Assembly (NCBI RefSeq): GCF_042675665.1
Contig: NZ_JBHTJI010000001.1
Coordinates: forward strand, 2,170,001-2,234,000
Direction of reading: 5' to 3'
Length of the DNA stretch: 64,000 nt
Source: Mariniflexile jejuense
Lineage (GTDB): Bacteria > Bacteroidota > Bacteroidia > Flavobacteriales > Flavobacteriaceae
How positions within the stretch are numbered: position 1 is the stretch's first letter; each line of letters starts with the position of its first letter. This document shows, one piece after another, positions 31,683 through 38,483 of this stretch. Made by a program: the position numbers and the translations under genes. Below the pieces are notes generated by a model that saw only the letters and a list, made by a program, of their open reading frames with translations, had not been told where the DNA came from and made no database searches.

Positions 31683-32795
31683 TTATTTTTCGTCTTTAGG
31701 ATTGTAATTTAACCCTTGTTTTAGTTTTTGATTAAAGTCTGATAAAGGTTCTTCTGATTTTATTTTAGGTGGCGGAGGTATTTCACCTTTTTTTGTTTTT
31801 TCAACGAGTTTATCAAAATCGGATTTAAATTCGATATCTTGTACTATTCTAAATTTAGAATATTCCCTTTCAGCAAATGTTTTAGCAACTTTTGCACTAA
31901 CAGTTCCTTTATTTTTCAATATATCATAATCATTAAATTGAATAAAAGAATCTAGTTTTTTCACCCAATCATACATAGTCATACCATTATTTCTCTTAGC
32001 TTGTAGTTCAGCAAAGTCTAACAGCATATTGACTAATATATTTAATTCTGATATCTCTTCGTGCTTAAAATAGTTTTTACCAACTGAAACATCTGATTTT
32101 AATATTTTTCCGCCCTTTTTCTCGTTTTTCCAACTTGTTAACCCCATATTAGGCAACGAAGCATTTGCTCTTAATTTTATTATTTCGGAAGCTGTATGAT
32201 GTGTTATAGCATATTCAAGTTTATTCTGAACCGTTGCAAAAAAATCTTGTGAAACTTTTGCTTTTGGGTCGTAATCAATTGCTGTTGAGTATATATCTGT
32301 AATCTTTTGATAAAATCTTCTTTCAGATGCCCGTATCTCTCTAATACGCTCAACTAACTCATCAAAATAGTCTTTATCAAATAAAGTTTTTCCTTGTTTT
32401 AATCTGTCATCATCTAAAGCAAATCCTTTTATTAAATAATCTTTTAAAACAGTAGTAGCCCATATTCTAAAACGAGTAGCTTTCGGTGAACTTACTCTAT
32501 AACCTACAGATATAATCATGTCTAAGTTATAAAAATCCAGCTCTCTATTAACTTGCCTAGTTCCTTCTTGTCGAACTACTCGAATTTTTCGAGTAGTTGA
32601 ACTTTTAGCCAACTCTCCATCAGAATATACATTGTTAATGTGATAATTTATCGTGTTTTCTTCAACTCCAAAAATATCGCTCATTGAACCTTGTGTAGCC
32701 CAAACAGTATCTTCATCAACAATAACTTGAATATTTGTAGTGCCATCATCAGCGGTATAAAACAAAAAATTCTGTTGTTCTTCTAAATTACTCAT
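31683..32795 (-). CDS. RhuM-family protein, transposon passenger
   Basis: A 370-residue protein of the virulence RhuM family (named from Salmonella; also common beside restriction systems and in mobile DNA). The N-terminal half has the family features: VWATQGSMSDIFGVEENTINYHI (helix-turn-helix-like), the conserved RELDFYNLDMIISVGYRVSSPKATRFRIWATTVLKDYLIKGF, then a DYFDELVERIREIRASERRFYQKITDIY helix. The C-terminal part, with a proline-rich linker and charged tail, is less conserved. Its ATG overlaps the transposase stop in ATGA, so it is translationally coupled. Molecular function is unknown; DNA binding is inferred. Confidence 0.85.
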   Translation of the reverse strand: MSNLEEQQNFLFYTADDGTTNIQVIVDEDTVWATQGSMSDIFGVEENTINYHINNVYSDGELAKSSTTRKIRVVRQEGTRQVNRELDFYNLDMIISVGYRVSSPKATRFRIWATTVLKDYLIKGFALDDDRLKQGKTLFDKDYFDELVERIREIRASERRFYQKITDIYSTAIDYDPKAKVSQDFFATVQNKLEYAITHHTASEIIKLRANASLPNMGLTSWKNEKKGGKILKSDVSVGKNYFKHEEISELNILVNMLLDFAELQAKRNNGMTMYDWVKKLDSFIQFNDYDILKNKGTVSAKVAKTFAEREYSKFRIVQDIEFKSDFDKLVEKTKKGEIPPPPKIKSEEPLSDFNQKLKQGLNYNPKDEK

Positions 32796-33709
32796 TTAAT
32801 TAATTCTTTATAAGTTATTCTATTCTCGATGTTACACAAAAGTAAATTAAATCTATCATTTTCAGAACCTTTGCGAGTATTATATCTAAACACAAATTCA
32901 TCAACGTATAATTGTAAATGCTTTTTAGAAGTAAAATGATAAATACCGTAAATACCACGCTTTAATAACGCCCAAAAGCTTTCTATTGAGTTTGTAGAAA
33001 TACGACCTCTTACATATTCGCCTCTACCATGTGATACTGCTTTATGGTCATAAACTCTATCTAAAACATTATATGCTTTCAATTCGTCTGAATAGATAGT
33101 TGAACCAAAACTAATGTTATTAATTATTTGAGGTATTAAAGTGTTTTGAGTAGTATCTTGTACGTGTTTAGCCCTTACTTCGCCATTACGCTCTACCATG
33201 CCTAAAACAGCAGATTTTTTGTAATGCTCTTTTATTTCTTCAGTTTGGTTGTTTCTTATTTTTGAAGGTCTATTTCCCATTTTACCACCTACATAAGTTT
33301 CGTCAATTTCAACTTCACCGCTTAATTGGTCGGTATCATCTAAACCAAAGCAGTTTCTAATACGTTGTAACATGAACCAAGCACTTTTTTGAGTAATGCC
33401 TAAATCACGCCCTAATTGTAAACTTGAAATACCTTTTTTATGTGAAGTAACAATCCAAATAGCTAAAAACCATTTTTGTAATTCAATTTTAGTGTTATCA
33501 AAAATAGTATTAGTCTTTACATTGAAATATTTTCCTGTGTTTTTACATTTATATTTATTTCCTTTACAATCATATACTTTAGAAGTAGCATCAAAAGGAC
33601 TTACTACGTTACCGTTCCAACGTAATATTTCTAAATGGTCAATACAAGCTTGCTCTGTTGGAAAGGCTTTTATAAGGTCTAAAACTGATTTTACTTCTTT
33701 GTTAAACAT
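32792..33709 (-). CDS. IS1595-family transposase
   Basis: A 305-residue transposase with the ISXO2-like fold. Catalytic acids are D136 (VEIDETYVGG) and D208 (IYSDEL), with N240/E243 and K250 in NSIESFWALLKRG, the DDN(E)K arrangement of the family. The N-terminal zinc-ribbon region is degenerate: a typical first CxxC is replaced by SPFD, leaving C48 and C55. A helix-turn-helix (SSLQLGRDLGITQKSAWFML, 96-115) follows. The frame is intact from start to stop. It is the first gene of the tnp-rhuM unit and has a good promoter at 33730-33761. Confidence 0.93.
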   Translation of the reverse strand: MFNKEVKSVLDLIKAFPTEQACIDHLEILRWNGNVVSPFDATSKVYDCKGNKYKCKNTGKYFNVKTNTIFDNTKIELQKWFLAIWIVTSHKKGISSLQLGRDLGITQKSAWFMLQRIRNCFGLDDTDQLSGEVEIDETYVGGKMGNRPSKIRNNQTEEIKEHYKKSAVLGMVERNGEVRAKHVQDTTQNTLIPQIINNISFGSTIYSDELKAYNVLDRVYDHKAVSHGRGEYVRGRISTNSIESFWALLKRGIYGIYHFTSKKHLQLYVDEFVFRYNTRKGSENDRFNLLLCNIENRITYKELIK

Positions 33710-33729
33710 TGTATTGTATTTTGATATAA

Positions 33730-33761
33730 CAAATATAGTAGTTAATTACACAATAAACAAA
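33730..33761 (-). promoter_or_regulatory. Promoter of the transposase-rhuM unit
   Basis: On the minus strand TTTG (33758-33761) and TATATTTG (33730-33737) are 20 bases apart, a full Bacteroidota promoter. The transposase ATG follows 20 bases after the box. Confidence 0.65.
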
Positions 33762-33800
33762 TATTTGGTGTAATAATGTTCTAATTTAATATAAATATTT

Positions 33801-34304
33801 ATGGCATTTTATTTTAACGAGGCTTACGCATATAAGTTTTTACAAAAATTCCAAGAAAACGACACATTATACATGACTTCATATAGTGAAGAAGACAAAA
33901 TTGCTTGGAATATTTTGGTTAAAAGAGGTATTATAGAAAATATTGGGGGAACTCAATTCTCTATTACATTAAAGGGTAAACAGGTTTTAAAAGCAGGTGG
34001 TTGGAATAAATATCTTAAATTAGAAGAATTAAAAGAAGAAAAAAGAGTTGATAAAGAAAATTTTGATTTTCTAATTTCTAAATTTCAAGCTAAAAGTCAA
34101 CTTTTACCATATTTCTTATCAGCACTTAGCTTAATGATAGCTTTCTTTGCTTACTTCAAGCCAATAAATAAATCGAACAACAAACAATTATCAAAAGATG
34201 AAATAATACATATAGTAGACAGTATTTCAACTTCCAGCCAAACCAAAAAGGTCGATTCTTTGCGTAGTTCCAAAACTCAATGCGATTCTTTAATAAAAAA
34301 ATAA
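33801..34304 (+). CDS. Transposon passenger: winged-helix-like membrane-anchored protein
   Basis: A 167-residue protein of unknown function. Residues 1-75 look like a winged-helix domain (EEDKIAWNILVKRGIIENIGGTQFSITLKGKQVL). One hydrophobic helix follows (about 103-120, PYFLSALSLMIAFFAYF), then a polar Ser/Lys-rich tail. It starts 91 bases from the divergent transposase start and is followed by a second membrane-protein gene after 45 bases. The pattern of an N-terminal DNA-binding-like domain with a membrane helix is seen in small accessory proteins of mobile elements, but no family is recognised. Confidence 0.7.
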   Translation: MAFYFNEAYAYKFLQKFQENDTLYMTSYSEEDKIAWNILVKRGIIENIGGTQFSITLKGKQVLKAGGWNKYLKLEELKEEKRVDKENFDFLISKFQAKSQLLPYFLSALSLMIAFFAYFKPINKSNNKQLSKDEIIHIVDSISTSSQTKKVDSLRSSKTQCDSLIKK

Positions 34305-34349
34305 TTTCTCTCATTTTTATTATAAATTAATTTTAAAGCTTTTTAAATT

Positions 34350-34790
34350 ATGGACGAAAACGAATTAGCTAAGTATATAGATAAACAAATGAATATTATA
34401 TCTGATTTAAGAAAAGATAAAAACATATCAACCGAAAATTGGATTAAGCACATATTGACATTATTAACTGGTTTACTAACAATACTTATAGCGTTTAAAT
34501 CTAATGAGGTGTTTTCATATCTAAATCATAAATTATTTTCGTATACTTTAATTTCGATAGGTCTAAGTATTTTCTCGGGTGCTGTTTACTTATATAATAC
34601 AATTGATTTATTAAATCAGACAATAAAATTTGATTTGGAAAGTCTATCAAAACGAATGCGTGGCGATAACAATTTACATACTGGTGTGATAAAACCAAGA
34701 TTCCTATATGTTTTTTTTCGATATCTATTTTACACTTCTTCTCTTGCTTCATTAATCCTGTTAATTTCTTATGGAATAATGAAAAACTAA
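34350..34790 (+). CDS. Transposon passenger: small three-helix membrane protein
   Basis: A 146-residue protein with a polar N-terminal helix (1-28), then three hydrophobic helices (about 32-49, 62-82, 120-142) and a charged segment between the second and third (KFDLESLSKRMRGDNN). No family is recognised. It lies 45 bases after the preceding passenger gene and 61 bases inside the right inverted repeat, so it travels with the element. Small multi-helix membrane proteins are common effectors in phage-defence or toxin modules; that role here is only a guess. Confidence 0.7.
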   Translation: MDENELAKYIDKQMNIISDLRKDKNISTENWIKHILTLLTGLLTILIAFKSNEVFSYLNHKLFSYTLISIGLSIFSGAVYLYNTIDLLNQTIKFDLESLSKRMRGDNNLHTGVIKPRFLYVFFRYLFYTSSLASLILLISYGIMKN

Positions 34791-34874
34791 ACTCTTTTTT
34801 CATAGCCTAGCTTTTTTGTAAATTGAATCGTTTTCTGAAAGCCAGATAACGGTGTAAAGTGGTATATAAGTCCC

Positions 34875-34882
34875 TAAAATAG
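34875..34882. repeat. Target-site duplication, right of the IS1595-family transposon
   Basis: TAAAATAG is identical to 31435-31442. The next seven bases outside (GGGAACT) also equal the first seven bases of the element's left end. Confidence 0.75.
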
Positions 34883-34929
34883 GGGAACTTCATATAAAAA
34901 TAAATTTATATATTTATGTAAAAATAATT

Positions 34930-35280
34930 ATGTTAAAAACATGTTTGGAGTGTGAAGAAAAAATTATTGGCAGAAGCGACAAAAAATTTTGTAGCGATTA
35001 TTGCCGTAATGCATATAATAATACTATCAATAAAGATTCTAAAAATCTGATAAGAAACATAAATAACAGACTTAGGAAAAATTGGCGCATTTTGGAAACG
35101 CTAAACCCAGACCAAAAAACAAAAACCACGCGAACTAAACTTATTCAACATGGTTTCGATTTTAATTTTTTCACAAGTACCTATACTACAAAAGTTGGAA
35201 CTGTATATTATTTTGTTTACGACCAAGGCTATTTACCTTTAGAAGATGAATATTACGCATTGGTAAAACGAGAAAGTTAA
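34930..35280 (+). CDS. Zinc-ribbon protein (116 residues)
   Basis: A small protein with an N-terminal zinc-binding motif C5-x2-C8 ... C21-x3-C25 (CLECEEKIIGRSDKKFCSDYC), followed by a basic helical segment (NLIRNINNRLRKNWRILETL) and a strand-rich end. It is probably nucleic-acid or protein binding. The transposon ends 55 bases before the ATG, so its upstream promoter sequence has been replaced or split by the insertion; the near-consensus TATATTTA remains between. It is convergent with the CBS gene, with 4 bases between stops. Confidence 0.75.
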   Translation: MLKTCLECEEKIIGRSDKKFCSDYCRNAYNNTINKDSKNLIRNINNRLRKNWRILETLNPDQKTKTTRTKLIQHGFDFNFFTSTYTTKVGTVYYFVYDQGYLPLEDEYYALVKRES

Positions 35281-35284
35281 GTAC

Positions 35285-35752
35285 TTACTTCCAATTATGA
35301 CCTTTTAAAGCAATTGCTGCTTTCAATATATCTTTTTGACTTATTTGACCTACCAACTTTCCATTTTCTACAATAGGAAAACGACGACGTTTAGATTCTA
35401 AAAACTTGTTGGCTGCATCAAAAATATTCATATTACCATCAATAGTTTCAACATTTTTAACCATACATTTTTCTACGGTATTGTTTTCCATTGGTAAATT
35501 ATGGTATCTACTTTCACTTATTTGCTTTATACAATCGCCTTCTGAAATAATTCCAACCAATTCATGCTTATCATTAACTACTGGTCCGCCAGAAATTCTA
35601 TTCTTAATTAAGGAATCTATAACTTTTTCAATAAGTTCTTCCGATTTAAAGGTTATCAAGTTTCTTGACATATAATCGCTAACCTTTATAGGTACATCTA
35701 CAGTTGCATTTTGTTGATTTTTTCTAGCTCCTAAAAAACTTTTAATTCCCAT
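35285..35752 (-). CDS. CBS-pair domain protein
   Basis: A 155-residue cytosolic protein made almost entirely of two CBS motifs (about 27-82 and 92-150: VSDYMSRNLITFKSEELIEKVIDSL ... GGPVVNDKHELVGIISEGDC, then VEKCMVKNVETIDGNMNIFDAANKF ... RRFPIVENGKLVGQISQKDIL). Such proteins sense adenine nucleotides. The exact -7 box TAAATTTG (minus strand, 35759-35766) ends only 6 bases before the ATG, so the message is probably leaderless or nearly so. Confidence 0.9.
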   Translation of the reverse strand: MGIKSFLGARKNQQNATVDVPIKVSDYMSRNLITFKSEELIEKVIDSLIKNRISGGPVVNDKHELVGIISEGDCIKQISESRYHNLPMENNTVEKCMVKNVETIDGNMNIFDAANKFLESKRRRFPIVENGKLVGQISQKDILKAAIALKGHNWK

Positions 35753-35758
35753 AATTCA

Positions 35759-35766
35759 CAAATTTA
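35759..35766 (-). promoter_or_regulatory. -7 box of the CBS gene
   Basis: Minus-strand TAAATTTG is an exact TAnnTTTG match placed 6 bases from the start codon, which implies a transcript starting at or within a few bases of the ATG. Confidence 0.5.
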
Positions 35767-35939
35767 TCGTTCCTAATGTAATTATTTTTTTTGATTAATA
35801 AAAATTGTTTTGTTCTAAAACAAATACCTGTATCATTAAAAAAATAATTATTTGATTAAAAAATGAAATATTTAATACTCTTTTAAGACTTTAAATGTTA
35901 AATTTTTATAGTTTTAGCACTTTAAAATAAATTATAAAA

Positions 35940-36653
35940 ATGAAAAAATTATTGGTATTCGGATTATTGGTTAGTGGATTTTTAATGAGTGCACAAAGCA
36001 ACACAGATTTAATAAAACATTATGAAGCTTATTACAAACAAATGAAAGTACAAGGCGATGTGCAAGGTGTAATTAATGCCATGACACATTTAAATATATT
36101 AGCACCTTCAGTAGCAAGAAAAGATACCTTGGCTTACATTTATATGAGTGAAGATAAATATGTTCAAGCTATAAACACTATAGGTTATGAACGTATGGTT
36201 GATGATTCTGATATTGCCCTTGAAGTAAAGGGAATTTCATTAAAATCTTTAAAACAACCCGAATTAGCTATTGGACATTTTGAAGAGCTTTTTAAAAGAA
36301 ATCCAAATGCACTTTTGGCTTACGAACTTGCTGAACTTAATTTGCAAACACAAAAACTTGCCGAAGCAGAAAAACATATTACCTATGGTTTAGCAAATGC
36401 TAAAGACGATATGAAAAAAGCATTTTACGAAACCCAAACACCTTACGAGGTTTCTTTAAAATCGGCTTTTATGTATCTAAATGCATTATTACTTTATAAC
36501 AAAGACAAAAAAGCAAACATTGATGCAGCTGTTGATGTTTTGGATGCTGCTTACAAAAATTCGCCTAATTTCAACTTAATACAACTAACAAAAAACGAAT
36601 TACTACGCCAAAAACAAGTATTACAATCGCAAGCTGCGCAACCTAAAAAATAA
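35940..36653 (+). CDS. Exported TPR-like protein
   Basis: A 237-residue protein with a signal peptide (about 1-19, ending LMSAQ) and helical repeats reminiscent of tetratricopeptide repeats: VQGVINAMTHLNILAPSVARKDTLAYIYMSEDKYVQAINTIG, then KSLKQPELAIGHFEELFKRNPNALLAYELAELNLQTQKLAEAEKHI. It probably acts as a periplasmic protein-binding adaptor; its partners are unknown. A strong terminator follows it. Confidence 0.8.
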   Translation: MKKLLVFGLLVSGFLMSAQSNTDLIKHYEAYYKQMKVQGDVQGVINAMTHLNILAPSVARKDTLAYIYMSEDKYVQAINTIGYERMVDDSDIALEVKGISLKSLKQPELAIGHFEELFKRNPNALLAYELAELNLQTQKLAEAEKHITYGLANAKDDMKKAFYETQTPYEVSLKSAFMYLNALLLYNKDKKANIDAAVDVLDAAYKNSPNFNLIQLTKNELLRQKQVLQSQAAQPKK

Positions 36654-36682
36654 AACATCCCGTTTTCTACATATTACTATTT

Positions 36683-36718
36683 AAGCCTATGCTTTACTAA
36701 ACTAGCATAGGCTTTTTT
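36683..36718 (+). terminator. Terminator of the TPR-like gene
   Basis: Arms AAGCCTATGCT and AGCATAGGCTT (11 perfect pairs, 10-base loop) are followed by a run of T. Confidence 0.9.
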
Positions 36719-36787
36719 GTTGCTTTTTACTTTTCAAAATCACAAAATATAGCTTAATATTCATTTAACAATTATTTAACTTCGTTT

Positions 36788-36807
36788 AGTTCGGTTTGTT
36801 CCGAACT
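36788..36807. promoter_or_regulatory. Operator candidate of the RND efflux operon
   Basis: AGTTCGG-TTTGTT-CCGAACT is a 20-base dyad with perfect 7-base arms. It sits 6 bases upstream of the -7 box at 36814, over the -33 region, and is GC-richer than its surroundings. The first gene of the operon is a GbsR/MarR-type repressor, the obvious candidate to bind it. Confidence 0.65.
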
Positions 36808-36813
36808 TATTGA

Positions 36814-36821
36814 TAATTTTG
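36814..36821 (+). promoter_or_regulatory. -7 box of the RND efflux operon
   Basis: TAATTTTG is an exact TAnnTTTG box 17 bases before the ATG at 36839, just downstream of the operator dyad. Confidence 0.6.
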
Positions 36822-36838
36822 CCAAAAAATTATTTAAA

Positions 36839-37336
36839 ATGATAGTTTGTAAACAAAAAAGTGCCCTTATTGAAAAGTTGGGTATTTCATTAGAAAGCAA
36901 AGATCAATTAGCACCTGTTGCAGCTCGTATTAAAGCATATATTATCCTTAAAGGAAAATCAGGAACTACTTTTGAAGATTTAGTATCCGATTTATGTGCT
37001 AGTAAAAGCACCATTTCTACTCACTTAAACCATTTACAAGATTTAAAAAAAATTGTGTATTTCACTAAATTGGGTGATAGAAAAAAATACTTCATCATTA
37101 ATAAAGATTCTATTGTTCAAAGTATTGATGAAATGGTTGAATCTTGGACAAATCAAAAAGAATTACATCTTGAAATTAGAGACTACAAGAACCATTCAAA
37201 TAATTCAGGAAACTTAGAAGAAGATTCAAAATTCGATTTAGAATTTCATGATGATTATATTCAATTTTTAGATGAAGTTACCAAATCTGTATTAAAATTA
37301 AGATCAAAAATCACAACAAAAAACAATAAATTTTAA
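36839..37336 (+). CDS. GbsR/MarR-family transcriptional regulator
   Basis: A 165-residue winged-helix regulator. The helix-turn-helix is about residues 44-68 (TFEDLVSDLCASKSTISTHLNHLQDLKKIVYFTKLGDRKKYF gives recognition helix and wing). A C-terminal helical region probably dimerises. It is the first gene of the efflux operon, 9 bases before the adaptor gene, and probably represses its own transcription through the dyad at 36788-36807. Ligand unknown. Confidence 0.87.
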   Translation: MIVCKQKSALIEKLGISLESKDQLAPVAARIKAYIILKGKSGTTFEDLVSDLCASKSTISTHLNHLQDLKKIVYFTKLGDRKKYFIINKDSIVQSIDEMVESWTNQKELHLEIRDYKNHSNNSGNLEEDSKFDLEFHDDYIQFLDEVTKSVLKLRSKITTKNNKF

Positions 37337-37345
37337 GGAATCAGC

Positions 37346-38470
37346 ATGAAAAAAATCAACCTATATTCAATAGCAACAATTTGTTTAACACTAGTGTTAT
37401 CAAGTTGTGGAAAAAAACAAGACCAACAAGTAGCACAGGTAGCACCAACGTTACCTGTAGCGGTAATTAGTCTTAAAACAGTAACAGGCTTTCAAGAATA
37501 TCCAACCAATATTGAAGGTATTGTAAACAGTAATGTACGTGCAAAAGTATCTGGCTACATTCAAAAAGTTTTGGTTGATGAAGGTCAAAAAGTACGTAAA
37601 GGTCAAGCCTTATTTAAACTAGAAACCCAATCGTTAAGTCAAGATGCTGGTGCAGCAAAAGCCCGAATAAATGTGGCAAAAGTTGAGGTTGATAAATTAA
37701 TTCCTTTAGTAGAAAAAAACATTATAAGCCCCGTACAATTAGAAACTGCCAAAGCCAATTTAGCACAAGCGCAAGCCAATTATAGCAGTATTGCTGCTAA
37801 TATTGATTATGCAACCGTGAAAAGTCCTGTTGATGGTTATGTTGGCGCAATTAATTTTAGAGAGGGTTCTTTGGTAAGTTCAAGTGATGCTACACCTTTA
37901 ACAACCGTTAGTGATATTAAACAAGTTTATGCTTTTTATAGTTTGAATGAAGCCGATTACTTAAACTTCCTACAAAATGCTACAGGTAAAAATTTAGAAG
38001 AAAAAATCATCAATTTCCCAGAGGTTAATTTAGTATTAGCCAATGGAACTGTTTTTGCTGAAAAAGGCAAAATAGAAACCAGTTCAGGTCAAATAAACCA
38101 AAATACGGGAACTGTAAGTTTTAGAGCTGTTTTTAACAATCCAAATCAGCTTTTAACCAATGGAAATAGCGGAAAAATTCAAGTACCAACCAATTATGAA
38201 AATGCCATTGTTATTCCTCAAGAAGCAACTTATGAACAACAAGGTAATGTGATGGTTTTTATATTAGGAGCAAACAATACAGTAACATCTTCAATCATAA
38301 AAATTAAAGCAACTATTGATAATTTATATGTTGTAGAATCAGGCTTAAAAGAAGGTGATAAAATAGTAACTACAGGTGTTGGAAAATTGAGAAATGACAT
38401 GGCTATTACACCTCAAGATGTTCCATTCGATAGTATTCTTAAACCTATTAAAACATTATTCAAAAACTAG
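37346..38470 (+). CDS. RND efflux periplasmic adaptor (membrane fusion protein)
   Basis: A 374-residue AcrA-type adaptor that bridges the RND pump and the outer-membrane channel. It is a lipoprotein (lipobox VLSSC, C21). The barrel-sandwich/lipoyl halves are seen in NVRAKVSGYIQKVLVDEGQKVRKGQALFKLE and YATVKSPVDGYVGAINFREGSLV, with an alpha-hairpin between (about 100-155) and a beta-barrel and membrane-proximal domain after. It lies 9 bases after the regulator and 13 bases before the pump gene. Confidence 0.93.
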   Translation: MKKINLYSIATICLTLVLSSCGKKQDQQVAQVAPTLPVAVISLKTVTGFQEYPTNIEGIVNSNVRAKVSGYIQKVLVDEGQKVRKGQALFKLETQSLSQDAGAAKARINVAKVEVDKLIPLVEKNIISPVQLETAKANLAQAQANYSSIAANIDYATVKSPVDGYVGAINFREGSLVSSSDATPLTTVSDIKQVYAFYSLNEADYLNFLQNATGKNLEEKIINFPEVNLVLANGTVFAEKGKIETSSGQINQNTGTVSFRAVFNNPNQLLTNGNSGKIQVPTNYENAIVIPQEATYEQQGNVMVFILGANNTVTSSIIKIKATIDNLYVVESGLKEGDKIVTTGVGKLRNDMAITPQDVPFDSILKPIKTLFKN

Positions 38471-38483
38471 AAACTTATAAATT

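Larger units (their letters stand above)
31443..34874. mobile_element. IS1595-family transposon with passenger genes (3,432 bp)
   Basis: Ends are imperfect 23-base inverted repeats: 31443-31465 (GGGAACTATATATAAG...) and 34852-34874 (reverse complement GGGACTTATATACCAC...), 18 of 23 positions identical and both ending TTTACAC internally. An 8-base duplication TAAAATAG flanks it. Contents in order: a structured noncoding left end (31466-31682), a RhuM-family gene and transposase on the minus strand, then two small membrane-protein genes on the plus strand. The transposase looks intact. The element lies between divergent ssb and a zinc-ribbon gene. Boundaries were found by eye; a 7-base match GGGAACT beyond the right duplication leaves slight doubt about the left edge. 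Confidence 0.8.

Noticed and set aside
34501..34803. 100-residue open frame antisense to the three-helix passenger gene
   Set aside because: The plus-strand frame is longer and encodes clear membrane helices, and the minus frame has no start context; kept as a shadow.
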